A stretch of 64,000 bases of DNA from contig JAJOZX010005511.1 of assembly GCA_023014485.1 (NCBI GenBank), positions 201,501 through 265,500 on the forward strand, written 5' to 3'. The notes below the pieces were generated by a model. It saw nothing but the letters and a program-made list of their open reading frames with translations. It was not told the DNA's origin and did not search any database. Source of the DNA: Bathynomus jamesi (lineage: Eukaryota; Arthropoda; Malacostraca; Isopoda; Cirolanidae). The position numbers were made by a program, and so were the translations under genes. Of this stretch, positions 11,340 to 21,633 are shown piece by piece (the first letter of the stretch is position 1; every line of letters starts with the position of its first letter).

Positions 11340-13310
11340 AAACAATGTTCATAATAAAGAAATTACTGATGATACTTCTATTGCGGACTTTTTAAATATC
11401 CATTTTACTTCAATAGCGGATAAGCTTCGCTCACAGTTACTAAATAATGATCACTCACCTCTAGAATATATGCCACCCAGCCCACTAAATTCATTTTCTT
11501 TTGTTACTGCTACGTCTACTGAGGTCCGGAATATTATTTGGTAAATTAAAAAATACAAAAAATAACATTCATAACAGTCCTGTACCAATAATGAAACTCG
11601 TTAAAGATAAGATATCTGTAACTTTAGCTAAAATTATCGAAGTATTTCCAAAGGAATATTCCCACCAATACTAAAAATTGGTTGTATAACACCCCATTTT
11701 AAAAGGGGTGATCCTACACTAGCAACTAATTACAGGCTGGCGAGTTCATTATCTGTGTTCAGCAAAGTTTTTGAAAAAATTGTAAAAAATAGAATGCAGC
11801 GATATTTAGAATCCTAAAATTTATTATATCTCCAAATCAATATGGCTTCCGTAATAATAAAACGACGAAAATGGCTATTTTAAATCTTATGGAAATTGCA
11901 AATATAGCTAAGAACAAAGAAATAATGATATCAATATTTATGGATTTGAGTAAGGCGTTTGATGTAATAGACTATAATATTCTATTTAATAAATTATATT
12001 TTTACGGCTTTAGAGGAGCAATCAGTGATTGGTTCAAAAGTTATTTGTCCAATAGATATCATTTTGTATCAGTAAATAAGGTTTGCTCAACTAAAGCGCT
12101 TGTCAAACATGGTGCCACAGAGCTCAGTTTTGGATCCACTGTTATTTTTATTACATATAAATGACCTTCCACGTTCATCTGATATACTTAACTTCATAAT
12201 ATTTGCAGATGATACAACTGTGTCTTTTTCTTGCAAAGATGTTAATTCAGCTAAGCATATATTTAAATCAGAATTTATTAATGTAATGAAATGGTTGACT
12301 ACCAATAAACTCTTCCTAAATACCAGTAAAACAAATTTCATGATTTTTACTAATAAAAGAAATGTGTATCTTGAATTCTTGATGAATTTAATGTTGATGA
12401 AATTGCTGTAAAGGAGTATACTGTAACAAAATTTCTTGGTGTAATGCTGGATAAAAATTTGTAACGGAGTGATCATTTAAATTATATCGCGAAAAAGATT
12501 TCAAAGAGCGTTGCCATAATGTTTAAACTTAGAAATGTAGTCCTTAAACAGGTTTTATTAACGTTGTATCGTAGTTTTGTTCTTCCTTATATAACGTACT
12601 GCACCGCTGTTTGGGGGAAACTCCGCTAACAACACTTTAAACAGTATCTTTGTCATCTAAAAAAGAGCATGATGTCGATTTCCTCGATCATTCTAGTGCA
12701 TTATTTAAAGCGCTAAAACTACTAAAGTTCGATGATGTAATCAAACTGGCACATTTTATTTTTATTTACGAGCGTAAGAACAAAATCATTAACTTACAAT
12801 GGGTAATAATCTCAAAAAATTACCCATTTTCATTGGATTGAAGCTATGGAATGATTTAAATGCTGATATAAAAAATATTGTGAATGTAAATTCGCTTAAA
12901 ACCAAGTTGAAATCTCTATTAATAATGGCATACTAGTAAAAATCTAGGAATAATGTATATTACTATTGTTTATTCATTTCTCGTGTGTAATCTAGAACTA
13001 AAGATACATACCTCGTGATTGTTCAGTTCTTCTCTCTCGTGTATAATACTGATTGATTTGTATGGTACTGGTATACCACCTTCAATAATGACCTCGGATT
13101 TGTTATATCGATAATGATAATTTAAGATTAATACAGTACACAGTATACAGTATTTTTAATGAGAGCCCAGTAAAGCCTAAAGCTTAAGGGCCAAATTAAA
13201 TAAAAAAAATAGTTCAGCTTCACAATTACTTATGTCATTGTAGATTGTAAGGCCACTGTATTTGTTTTATTATTAATAAAAGGTTATTCAATTCATTCAA
13301 GTTATAAAGT
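11340..13310 (+). mobile_element. LINE-B non-LTR retrotransposon, 5'-truncated and decayed
   Basis: Reverse transcriptase of the jockey/CR1 type, in several frames: FMDLSKAFDVIDYNIL at about 11.94 kb, VPQSSVLDPLLFLLHINDLP and IIFADDTTVSF (the catalytic ADD box) at 12.1-12.2 kb, then WLTTNKLFLNTSKTNFM. Upstream frames carry the usual RT-flanking region, and no endonuclease is seen, so the 5' end is missing. The 3' end has an AT-rich UTR closing in ATTCA-type repeats near 13290. Frameshifts at about 11.54, 12.1 and 12.4 kb make it dead. It is a different family from LINE-A. Confidence 0.85.
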
Positions 13311-13931
13311 TTTTAGTGGCGCACATGGATCAGATCTTGATACGACCGACCGCATTTCCCAACCCACATTAATCTCAAGTTTACCACAAATATGAACACA
13401 AGAGAGTTATCTCGATAAACAGTTAATTTTCCCCGCTCACCCGTACAGTATATATCTATGTTACTCTTTTGATAATTTTGGATTTTAACATCTTTTTTCT
13501 AACATCCGACACTCGGACTCGATCTTTTTCCCATTTTTTGGTGAATTCTTGCTTATTTGTAGTATATTCTGAAACTCATAGAAACCTAGCAGCAGTTTCT
13601 AGATTTGATTTTAGTGTGATGAAAGTTTATTTACGGTTCCTTTCGTTTTTATAGGGTTCCAGACTGGGATCTAATACCGCAAGGTCTGAGCACAAAGAGA
13701 GATTAGACTGACCAATCAGAATGTAGATTTCAGTCTATTGAGAAAATTAAGGTAGAATCCCAGATTCCTGCGCGGGTACGATGTCAGTCCTGAGTATAAA
13801 ACACTATCCTATAACATTTGTTTATTCGAGACGGATCCAGCATTGCCACCGAATACCCAATCAAAATATTGAAAACGGCGACAAAAAAAAAAGTGTGTTT
13901 TTCTGTGAATTTAAAATTAATCCTTCATTTC

Positions 13932-13938
<7 letters not shown>
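13311..13938. other. No feature seen
   Basis: No coherent gene before the (TA)n tract. Confidence 0.5.

Positions 13939-14010
<72 letters not shown>
13939..14010. repeat. (TA)n microsatellite
   Basis: About 36 TA units directly abutting the left TIR of the following mariner. Comparable long (TA)n tracts lie at about 21229-21272, 41270-41314, 44748-44785, 46351-46412, 48147-48201 and 53986-54049. Confidence 0.97.
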
Positions 14011-14011
<1 letters not shown>

Positions 14012-14014
<3 letters not shown>

Positions 14015-14914
14015 CGTCCCCAAAAAATGTATACACACTTTAAATACTTATAAAGGCAGTGTTTATTAAAATACATTTCATTTTCAAAATGTAATAGAAT
14101 CTACAGACATTATTTAATTGTTTTGTCAACGCCTGTTTTCAAACTGACGTCCGTTCTGGTCCAGGCACTGCTGATAACGCGAAGCAATGGAATCGCAAAC
14201 ATCACGAAACATTTCGTTTGGTATTTGTGGGCATTCTCGTTCAATGGCTGCTCTCAATTCAGCGACTGTTGCAGGTTTTATAGCGTAGACTTTGTCTTTT
14301 AAGTATCCACATAAAAAAAAGTCTAGTGGTGTGAGGTCTGGTGAACGCGGAGGGTATTCTACGAAACCCCTTCGTCCAATCCACATCCACATCGTACCAA
14401 GTACCACTCGCAATACTCCACTCTTCGGTCCGGATCATCTTCATTAATAGCATGGACTAATCTTGGAATGTAACTTTTCCATTGACAGCGTTTCAAAATG
14501 CGTTGGACAGACGATTCTGAAATTCCTACCTCACGACTCGCTTGCCGCACAGATTTTCTTGGACTTTGGTGATACGTTTCCAGTACTCTTTCTTGCTTTG
14601 TGGGGCTTGTCGATGTCCGTGGTCTTCCGGAACGCTTCTTGTGGGCATTCTGAACAGTTCCATCGGCTTCAAACTTATCTCTAATTCGAGTGATGGTAAG
14701 TCGCGTTGGTGGATCTGTTTGAAACTCCCTCCTAAACTGTCTTTGCACTTCAACTGCGTTTTCACACTTCCAGTAGCATTTTAGAATGAATTTCCTTTGT
14801 TCAAAGCTTAGTCTGACTGCCATTATTAATTCTAATGGGTTTAACTTGGAAAGAAAGAAACATCAATTGAGCTATCAGCTGTTAAAGTGTGTATACATTT
14901 TTTTGGGACGCCCT
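14012..14914 (-). mobile_element. Mariner element A, internally deleted
   Basis: Terminal inverted repeats of about 32 bp begin GGGCGTCCC at the left and match the complement of the right end (14882-14914). The left end sits on a TA, the mariner/Tc1 target. The body encodes the two ends of a mariner-type transposase on the minus strand with the middle missing. At about 0.9 kb it is shorter than element C (1.57 kb). Confidence 0.9.
14126..14823 (-). pseudogene. Mariner transposase with internal deletion
   Basis: The N-terminal frame starts [18 protein letters not shown] and carries the helix-turn-helix DNA-binding region ([28 protein letters not shown]) up to CEWY. The frame then jumps to the catalytic C-terminus ([30 protein letters not shown]). 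The region with the first two catalytic aspartates is deleted and the frame changes at the junction. The ends resemble element B at 18692-20090. It could have been mobilised only in trans. Confidence 0.9.
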
Positions 14915-14928
14915 GCGTATATATATAT

Positions 14929-15220
14929 GGCCTCGGTGGTGTAGTGGTTAGCGTCGCTGACTACAAATCCATCGGTCCGGGATCGAGACCCGGTGACGGC
15001 AGGCGGCGCGCAGCAAAACCCAGCTGTCCATCCTTTCCCACACAAAAAAATTGGTAGATAAATGGGTACACTGGGTAGCCTAGTGGTTAAAACACTGGGC
15101 TGCTGGTAGGGCGTGGTTCGGATTCCACGTTAAGCTGTAGGTCTAAGGTGGAGTGACAAGCTTGACCTTTGTCAGAATGAACAGTTCGGGGGGAAGCAAA
15201 ACCAAGGTTAACCAAGGTGT
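14929..15220 (+). mobile_element. Dimeric tRNA-derived SINE, full length
   Basis: The first unit has box A TAGTGGTTAGCG and box B GGATCGAGACC. The second unit starts near 15072 with box A TAGTGGTTAAAAC and box B GGTTCGGATTCC. The tail holds GACAAGCTTGACCTTTGT at 15155-15172, identical over 18 bases to the 3' end of LINE-A at 51011-51028. It lies between mariner A and the left end of transposon U1. Confidence 0.88.
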
Positions 15221-15469
15221 GTGTATGTGCATGTGTATGTATATTAGGGCATTCCGAAAACACGAAGTTCGAAATCCAGCAACGCACATATGCTAAACTG
15301 CATCCATTTGTACTAAAAAGAAACCACACCAAATATGGTCTTGATAGTCTCATTCCTTCCACTCCCCCAAGCCCCTTGGAGGTTTGGGTCAACTTGTAGA
15401 GCGTTGAAACAGCGAGTGTATTGACACGAGCACACAATCGACACGAGCACACGACTAGCACTACTCGTC

Positions 15470-15472
<3 letters not shown>

Positions 15473-15514
<42 letters not shown>
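15473..15514. repeat. (CA)n microsatellite
   Basis: A CA-repeat tract of about 42 bp upstream of the U1 transposase start. Flanking open frames are translated repeat. Confidence 0.95.
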
Positions 15515-15516
<2 letters not shown>

Positions 15517-15631
15517 CCACTTTCCGTTCATCAACCCATCCCCACTAGGTGGGCATCTGCTGCCTGCCTACAAACTGTGTTATCAGTCTGACGTGTCGTA
15601 CCACTACTAATGAGTCTTATTTGTTTCACAG

Positions 15632-16978
15632 ATGGCAACAACACGCAAGCAAGTGAGTTTGTGGCTTCTCGGGCACCTCAGGGAGGAGGATTTCTCTTCC
15701 ATGAGACAGCTTCCCACCATGGGTGAAGTTGGAAAGCGTCTGTTTTTCATCCAACGAGTCACGAAGCAAAGCCTTCCAAGAGCATGTAGTGATGTGGCCA
15801 AAGAACTCATGGAGGTGTGGACAAAAGCATCGTTGAAGACATCCCACAAGCCATACATTGTTGCCAAGCTCAAAAAGCTTCACGAGAGGTACGTGAAGTT
15901 GTCTAATCACAAGGATCGACGAACGGAAACACAGCGAGCTCATGAACAACAGTTCTTGTTGGACATGGAGACCTTGTTTGATGTTGCTCACTCTGAAGCT
16001 GGATCTTCGAAGACAAATAAAGAGGACTGCGACTTCCTTAAAGACCAACGGACAATGAGAAAGATGGTCATTGGCCCAGAAGACGTTGCATTTGCCAAAG
16101 CATCCAAGGCCAAGGCAATGAAGCAGGAGAACGAGGAGCGACGACGACACAAGTCTAAGGAGGAAATGAAACGAATACGGGAGCCGGAGCATGCAGAGGC
16201 AGATGCAGAATTGACTGGCAGCTCGTCCAGCTCCACCGAGTCTTCGGGAGAGGAATTCACTCAGGTCAGCCACCGCTTCCGCCAATGTGGCTCTCAGCCA
16301 AAAGCCATGATGATGGACCCTCGCCGGGTTATCGATGACCCCCAGTTCGTCGCGGCCCTTGACCGGACAAATACAAGCGTGCAAAAAGCCATACACATCG
16401 TCGCTCCTGCCCTGTCAGCAGCTGGGGTGAATGTGCGAGAATTGACGCTCTCAGCGACATCCATTCACGGTGCCAGAACCAAAACACGACACAGAATTGC
16501 GGAGGACATTAAGACCAACTTTGACCCCCAGAAGCCGTGCATTCTCCACTTCGATGGGAAGATCCTTCCCGACGAACGAGGTGGTAAGTCGGATCGCTTA
16601 CCCATCGTTGTATCAGGAGAAGACTTCGAAAAGCTGCTGGCCATTCCAAAAATTGCATCAGGAACCGGAAGAGCAATGGGAGATGCCATACTCACCGTGC
16701 TGGACAATTGGCCGAAGGTAAAACCATTCATTGCAGGAATATGTTGTGACACAACGGCGGAAAATACAGGTCTCCACACAGGAGCATGTGTCACAATTGA
16801 AGAAGGCTTGCAGCGTCCACTCGTCTTCTTCGCTTGCTGCCACCACACTCACGAGTTGGTGGTCACTGCAGTCTTCGACAAGTTCTTTTCTTCCTCTGGC
16901 CCGAACATTCCTTTGTTTGCTCGCTTCAGGGATTACTGGAGCTTCATTGACCAGGGCAGCTACCATCCCTTTGAAGAT
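15632..16978 (+). pseudogene. U1 transposase, N-terminal half
   Basis: The open frame starts MATTRKQVSLWLLGHL and follows the 790-residue U2 protein in layout. A helical N-terminus is followed by a charged Ser/Glu-rich linker, HFDGKILPDE, ICCDTTAENTGLHTG and ACCHHTHELVV. The two aspartates in those blocks match WDGK and FDTTASNTG in U2 and are likely catalytic; this is inference from conservation. A TTTGTTTCACAG acceptor-like site ends just before the ATG, so a 5' UTR intron is likely. The natural reading ends at GAAGAT (16973-16978), where the Polinton enters. The frame then runs about 57 codons into Polinton repeat, which is not part of the protein. Confidence 0.8.
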
Positions 16979-17265
16979 AGTAGTATAGCCGAAAAAGGGG
17001 AGTGCAGGAATGTTGCAGGTTATTATGTAATGTTGCAAAGGGGGTGGGGGTTGTTGCAAAGGGGGGAGGGGTTGCTGCAAAGGGGGTTGCTGCAAAGGGG
17101 GGTGGGGGGAAAACTTGGAGGCGGCGTTATCCCCCAAGAGAAAGAATGAGGAGAGAAAGGAGGAGAGGTGTTCACCTGGCAGGAGCCAAGTGCACACTAA
17201 GACTTCCAGCCGGGCTGGCGTTGTTTTATAGGCTCCGAATCAGCCAGAATCAGCCAGTTGGCTGA
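16979..17265 (+). repeat. Polinton left terminal inverted repeat
   Basis: Matches the complement of 36268-36497, including AGGTGTTCACCTGGCAGGAG and GGCGTTGTTTTATAGGC. It is longer than the right copy because of extra TTGCTGCAAAGGGGG units at 17034-17115. That G-rich tract has many runs of five or six G. Weaker inverted similarity continues to about 17806 (GAGTTGCCAGATAGCGC) against 36095-36130. Confidence 0.92.
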
Positions 17266-17832
17266 GCCAAGGGGGGAGAGACGCCTGAAGGAGAGAGAGA
17301 GAGAGACAGCTGAAGGAGAGAGAGCTGAAGAAGAGAGAGATGCCTGTAGGAGGGAGAGACGCCTGAAGGAGAGGATAGGTACACATGCAGGAGTACACAT
17401 GCTGGAGGTACACACATACATGCAGGAGTACACATGCAGTAGGTACACATGCTGGAGGTACACACATACGCACACATGCAGGAGTACACATGCAGGACAC
17501 ATGCTGGAGGCAAACATGCAGGAGAGAGAGACATCTGAAGGAGGAAGATACATGCAGGAGAGAGAGAGAGAGAGAGAGAGACACCTGAAGGACAGAGTGG
17601 AGTTCTCCCCCAATTTATTTTCGTTTCCCTAACCTAAGAGGCCACTATGGGGTTTACCAAAGGGCCTGAAATAGAAGGAGCAGAGCTCCTTACTCGGCCG
17701 GAGCCGAGGGGGGAATGGTTCTTCACCAGCTTCGCGATCTTTTATAATCCTCTATTCTGGCTGAGTTGCCAGATAGCGCAAGGTATTCCAGATAGCGCCA
17801 TGTGTCCCATTAATCGTGTAGCACATATATGA
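17266..17832. repeat. Polinton left subterminal GA-rich minisatellite
   Basis: Tandem GAAGGAGAGAGAG units at 17281-17380 are followed by repeats around ACATGCAGGAGTACACATGC at 17385-17520 and a (GA)n at 17558-17580. Long open frames on both strands are translated repeat. The end (17758-17806) has paired motifs related to the right subterminal repeats. Confidence 0.85.
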
Positions 17833-18148
17833 CGATAGTTATTCCAATTAAATTCTGTTTAAATACACCTTTATTAATTGCATACCTTTCCAGTTTTTTT
17901 GCAATGATCGGATTGCTAGATATATATTATGCTATATATATATATATATATTATTTATTTTATAACATTTAATTTTAGTTTAGAAGCAAATTTAACATTA
18001 ACTCCATTGAACTTAAAGAAACAAATAACATAGTTTACCTTCGAAAACGCCATAATAGAAAATAATTAATTTTATGGGTAACTATTTCGACATGTTTACT
18101 TTTATTATAAATATTTAAGTCACGAATAACAGTGGGAAAAACGTACAC

Positions 18149-18177
<29 letters not shown>
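17833..18177. other. AT-rich Polinton filler
   Basis: (TA)n tracts and AT-rich sequence. It contains the first copy (18100-18144) of a 45-bp direct repeat whose second copy is at 18619-18663. Confidence 0.6.
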
Positions 18178-18179
<2 letters not shown>

Positions 18180-18370
18180 GCTACACACAGACCGTGCATG
18201 GAACTCTTCTGGGATAATTAAATCCACTATAGTCCGAGTAAGTAATGACAAATACCGCCTCGGTGGTGTAGTGGTTAGCGTCGCGGACTACGAATCCATC
18301 GGCCCAGGGTTCGAGACCCGACGGCAGCCGGCGCGCAGCAAAACCCAGCTGTTCATCCTTCCACAATATA
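18178..18370 (+). mobile_element. Half of a fold-back repeat joined to a truncated SINE
   Basis: 18178-18256 matches 60150-60245 (ACAGACCGTGCATGGAAC, then TTAAATCCACTATAGTCCG and GTAATGACAAATAC). At 18257 it switches to the dimeric SINE's first tRNA unit (CGCCTCGGTGGTGTAGTGG, box B GGTTCGAGACC), which stops near 18370 without the second unit. Confidence 0.75.
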
Positions 18371-18691
18371 AATTTTCCTAAATAACAGTAAAACCAATTA
18401 ATTGAAACTTCATTTAAATAATTTACGATACAATTCCACCAAACGAGATGAAAACTTATGAAACATATAGCCTCATTCCTGCGACGAAAAAAATGAAATG
18501 ATGATAAATAAAGAAATTATTCATTTGGATTTACCCAAGCCACTATAGCGGGGTCGAGAATATCTGTTCTTTTAAACATCTTATTTCTGCTTATTAAATA
18601 ACTTTTTAGACACTTGATTTTTATTATAAATATTTAAGTCACGAATAACAGTGGGAAAAACGTCCGACCCCGCTATATATATATATATATA

Positions 18692-20090
18692 CAGAGTGTC
18701 CCAAAACAACGTATACATTTTTAAAAAACTTATAACAGGCGAACCCACTAACGGATTCAGATGATTTTTATTTCTTTTTATAGGTAAAATATACAACTTC
18801 GAAATAATAGATAGTTTAATTTGTTTTAAACACGTAAGTGTTCGAAATGTCGACCATTGACATCATGCACCACTGCGCTCTTTGATTCACTGATTGGCAG
18901 ACTTCAACAAAATGTTTGTAGGGATATTTCTACACGCTTCTTCAACTGTGCTCTGTAGTTGTTCAAGTGATGTAGGTCTTCTACTGTATACTTCATTTTT
19001 CAAATGACCCCATAAAAAAAAGTCAAGTGGGTTCAAATCTGGTGAACGTGGTGGATACTCGATACTACCTCGTCGTCCGATCCACCGATAATGAAATGTT
19101 TCATCAAGGTAGTTCCTGACATCCTGATGGTAATGAGGAGGTGCTCCATCTTGTTGAAAGTAAATGTCTCATCTCCGTATAACTGTCGAATTGCAGGAAA
19201 ACCTTTTTCCCGAAGCATGTTGAGGTAGCTATGGCCGGTAACTGTACCATCGAAAAAGAATGGACCAACCAAACCTTTGGAAGAAAAAACCACACCAGAC
19301 AGTTTATACCCGGTAAATTTACATTTCGTTCCACATAAATGTGTGGATTTTCTTGTGACCAGTATGTGCAATTATGACGATTATTATACCATTCAACTTA
19401 AATGTAGCCTCATCAGACCACACAATTTTGTCCGCAAATTGGCCATCTTCTGTGTTTTTTACTCGAAACCATTCGCAAAACTGGATTCTGCGATCCGGAT
19501 CATCCTCATTCAAGGCATGTAATAATCTCGGGATGTAAGATTTCCATTTAGCATTCTTCAGAATTCTGTGGACACTTGTCTTACTTTTCTCTGTTTCACG
19601 AGCACATTGTCTCACAGATTTTCTGGTGATCGGTTGAATACCTGTAGCACTTCATCAGAAGTGTTAGCATCTGTTGATGTCTTTGGACGCCCAGTCGCTT
19701 GCTTGTACACATCATGCACAGTACCGTATACTTCAAATTTCTCACAGATACGTGAAATGGTAAGTCGAGTTGGAGGATTAGTTCCAAAATTGTCTCTCCA
19801 CTGTTGTTGAACCTTTGATATCTTCTCAACTATAAAATAGGACTTTAGTATCCATTTTCGTTGCTCAAATGATAAGCGCACACTTCCATTTTCTATGTTT
19901 ACTGTAGGCAGGCAAGGCTATTACTAATTTCGATTTTGTATCTCCTTAGGCTAGCCAAGGCTATTAACAATTTCGCTTTTGTATCTCCTTAGGCTATAGG
20001 CTATAAAAAGAAATAAAATCATCTGAATCTGTTAGTGGGTTCTCCTGTTAAAATTTTTTAAAAATGTATACGTTGTTTTGGGACACTCTG
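18692..20090 (-). mobile_element. Mariner element B (DD41D type), decayed
   Basis: TIRs start CAGAGTGTCCCAAAACAACG at the left and match the complement of the right end; both sit on TA (18690-18691 and 20091-20092). Length is 1399 bp. The right end also mirrors the left for a further 40-50 bp (CCACTAACGGATTCAGATG). It is inserted in the left arm of the Polinton. Confidence 0.93.
18880..19890 (-). pseudogene. Mariner B transposase, frameshifted
   Basis: In order on the minus strand: [16 protein letters not shown] with the N-terminal helix-turn-helix region, [33 protein letters not shown] (first catalytic Asp), FQQDGAPPHYHQDV (second Asp), then EYPPRSPDLNPLDFFLWG (third Asp). Forty-one residues separate the second and third aspartates, the DD41D spacing. 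At least three frameshifts break it. It would cut and paste its element at TA sites. Confidence 0.9.
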
Positions 20091-20396
20091 TATATATATA
20101 TATATATATATAATAAACAACTCATGCACGCACACGCACACACACACACACACACACACGATGAAAGGCAGAAACTAAATCAGTTCGAATCGAGTCCCTA
20201 GAGACCTTTTTCGTTCGATTCGTGTCCCTAGAGACCTTTTTATACCCAAAACATAATCCGATAGAGGAAAGGATTTCCGAGAATCTGCCAACTCGGTCGG
20301 CTTTATTTTACCTTTCTACGAGTCAAAGCAAGCAAAACCTCGCCTCACTCCATGTTTCAGCATTCATACATTTCACGTTTTATTGTGAATTTCATC

Positions 20397-20397
<1 letters not shown>

Positions 20398-20436
<39 letters not shown>

Positions 20437-20489
20437 ATTTCTACAATGAAACGGGGTCGGGCCGAAGAACGGGTGAGAGATCTCCCCCC

Positions 20490-20524
<35 letters not shown>
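20398..20524. repeat. Two (TA)n tracts around a 60-bp spacer
   Basis: (TA)n at about 20398-20432 and 20493-20524. Open frames across them are translated repeat. Confidence 0.9.
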
Positions 20525-20528
<4 letters not shown>

Positions 20529-20916
20529 GAATTTACCGTGGTACACCATGTTTGGCAAACGCTATAGTGGTGCAAGCCTCATTTACTGATGCATATTATA
20601 TCTATCGGGCAAATAACTTTTAATTCAGTCACTGATTGACCCTCTAATACCGCAACAATACAAATTATTGAGTAGAATGTTGTGTTCTATTACATCAAGC
20701 ACCTTACTCATATCTACATAAATTGAATTTACCGTGGCACACCATGTTTGGCAAATGCTTTAGTGGTGCAAGCCTCATTTACTGATGCATATTATATCTA
20801 TCGGGCAAATAACTTTTAATTCAGTCACTGATTGACCCTCTAATACCGCAACAGCACAAATTATTGAGTAGAATGTTGTGTTCTATTACATCAAACAACT
20901 TACTCATACCCACTGC
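20525..20916. repeat. Tandem pair of a 196-bp unit
   Basis: 20525-20720 and 20721-20916 are nearly identical, both opening AATTGAATTTACCGTGG and containing GCAAGCCTCATTTACTG and CAGTCACTGATTGACC. A decayed partial third unit lies at about 21110-21190. No coding frame. Confidence 0.9.
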
Positions 20917-20937
20917 CATAATTTTCTTTTATCATAA

Positions 20938-21000
20938 CTCAGCCGAGCAACTAAGCGACGTTGGATCTGAGTGGTAGTTGGATGGGGAGTCGCAGCAGAT
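20938..21000 (+). mobile_element. 5S-derived SINE fragment
   Basis: GCCGAGCAACTAAGCGACG followed by GTGGTAGTTGGATGGGGAGTC is a degenerate 5S rRNA internal promoter, as in the copies at 9905-10095 and 53570-53825. The tail was not recognised. Confidence 0.55.
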
Positions 21001-21226
21001 AATTTACATTCGATAAATGTAATGAAATAATTAAATAAAATATGCATTTATTTTTATATCACGGATGGAGTCGATGTAGACAATGCAGGTCTTGAGCTTA
21101 AATTATCTAAAACCATAACAATACAAATTATTTCAATAGAATATTATGGTCTATTACATTATTACACCTTGCCCAGATCCATTACCAATAACCTCAATTT
21201 AGTAATAATAACAATTATCTCTCATA

Positions 21227-21276
<50 letters not shown>

Positions 21277-21518
21277 AGAGAGCGAGATGCGGGAAATTGA
21301 GTAAATGGAAATATTATTTTCTCGAAAACTATGGGTGATAGAAACTTCTGAAACCATATTTGGAATCAATATCAAAAGTTCTATACGAATCACCAAATAA
21401 TTTTCAAAGGAGAATAAGAGCATTAATTCTATTAGTGAAATATAAAGATGCAATTACTCGTCCGGTCTCGTTATAGCGGAATGGTACACGTCATAGCTCC
21501 ACCCAGCTACATCGGCAG

Positions 21519-21576
21519 CCAATCACGACGAACATCTGGTCTTTTGGGCGGAGCTTGGCGAATGTGCATATAAAAG
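21519..21576 (+). promoter_or_regulatory. Probable RNA polymerase II promoter of the spliced Polinton gene
   Basis: CCAAT at 21519-21523, a GGGCGG GC box at 21546-21551 and TATAAAAG at 21569-21576 come in the usual order, about 60 bp before the ATG at 21634. A likely start site is near 21588-21601 (TCAGTT, AACAGT). Confidence 0.65.
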
Positions 21577-21633
21577 GGGATATTTTCAGTTGGGAGTAAC
21601 AGTAGCTATTTTCGCATCAGTGAATAATCAACC

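Noticed and set aside
14929..15000. A genuine tRNA gene
   Set aside because: Box A/B present, but the same unit recurs with a fixed second unit and tail, and the cloverleaf stem is poor; it is a SINE.
15626..16396. Minus-strand 256-codon frame
   Set aside because: Shadow of the U1 transposase, which has the family motifs on the plus strand.
16979..17149. Last 57 codons of the 505-codon frame as part of the U1 protein
   Set aside because: They lie in Polinton TIR sequence after the GAAGAT duplication; the true continuation is at 36498.
17385..17520. CRISPR-like array
   Set aside because: Units are contiguous and variable without equal unique spacers, and the DNA is eukaryotic; it is a minisatellite.
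17197..17632. Several overlapping frames of 87-138 codons on both strands
   Set aside because: Products of GA-rich and ACATGC minisatellites; no protein-like composition.
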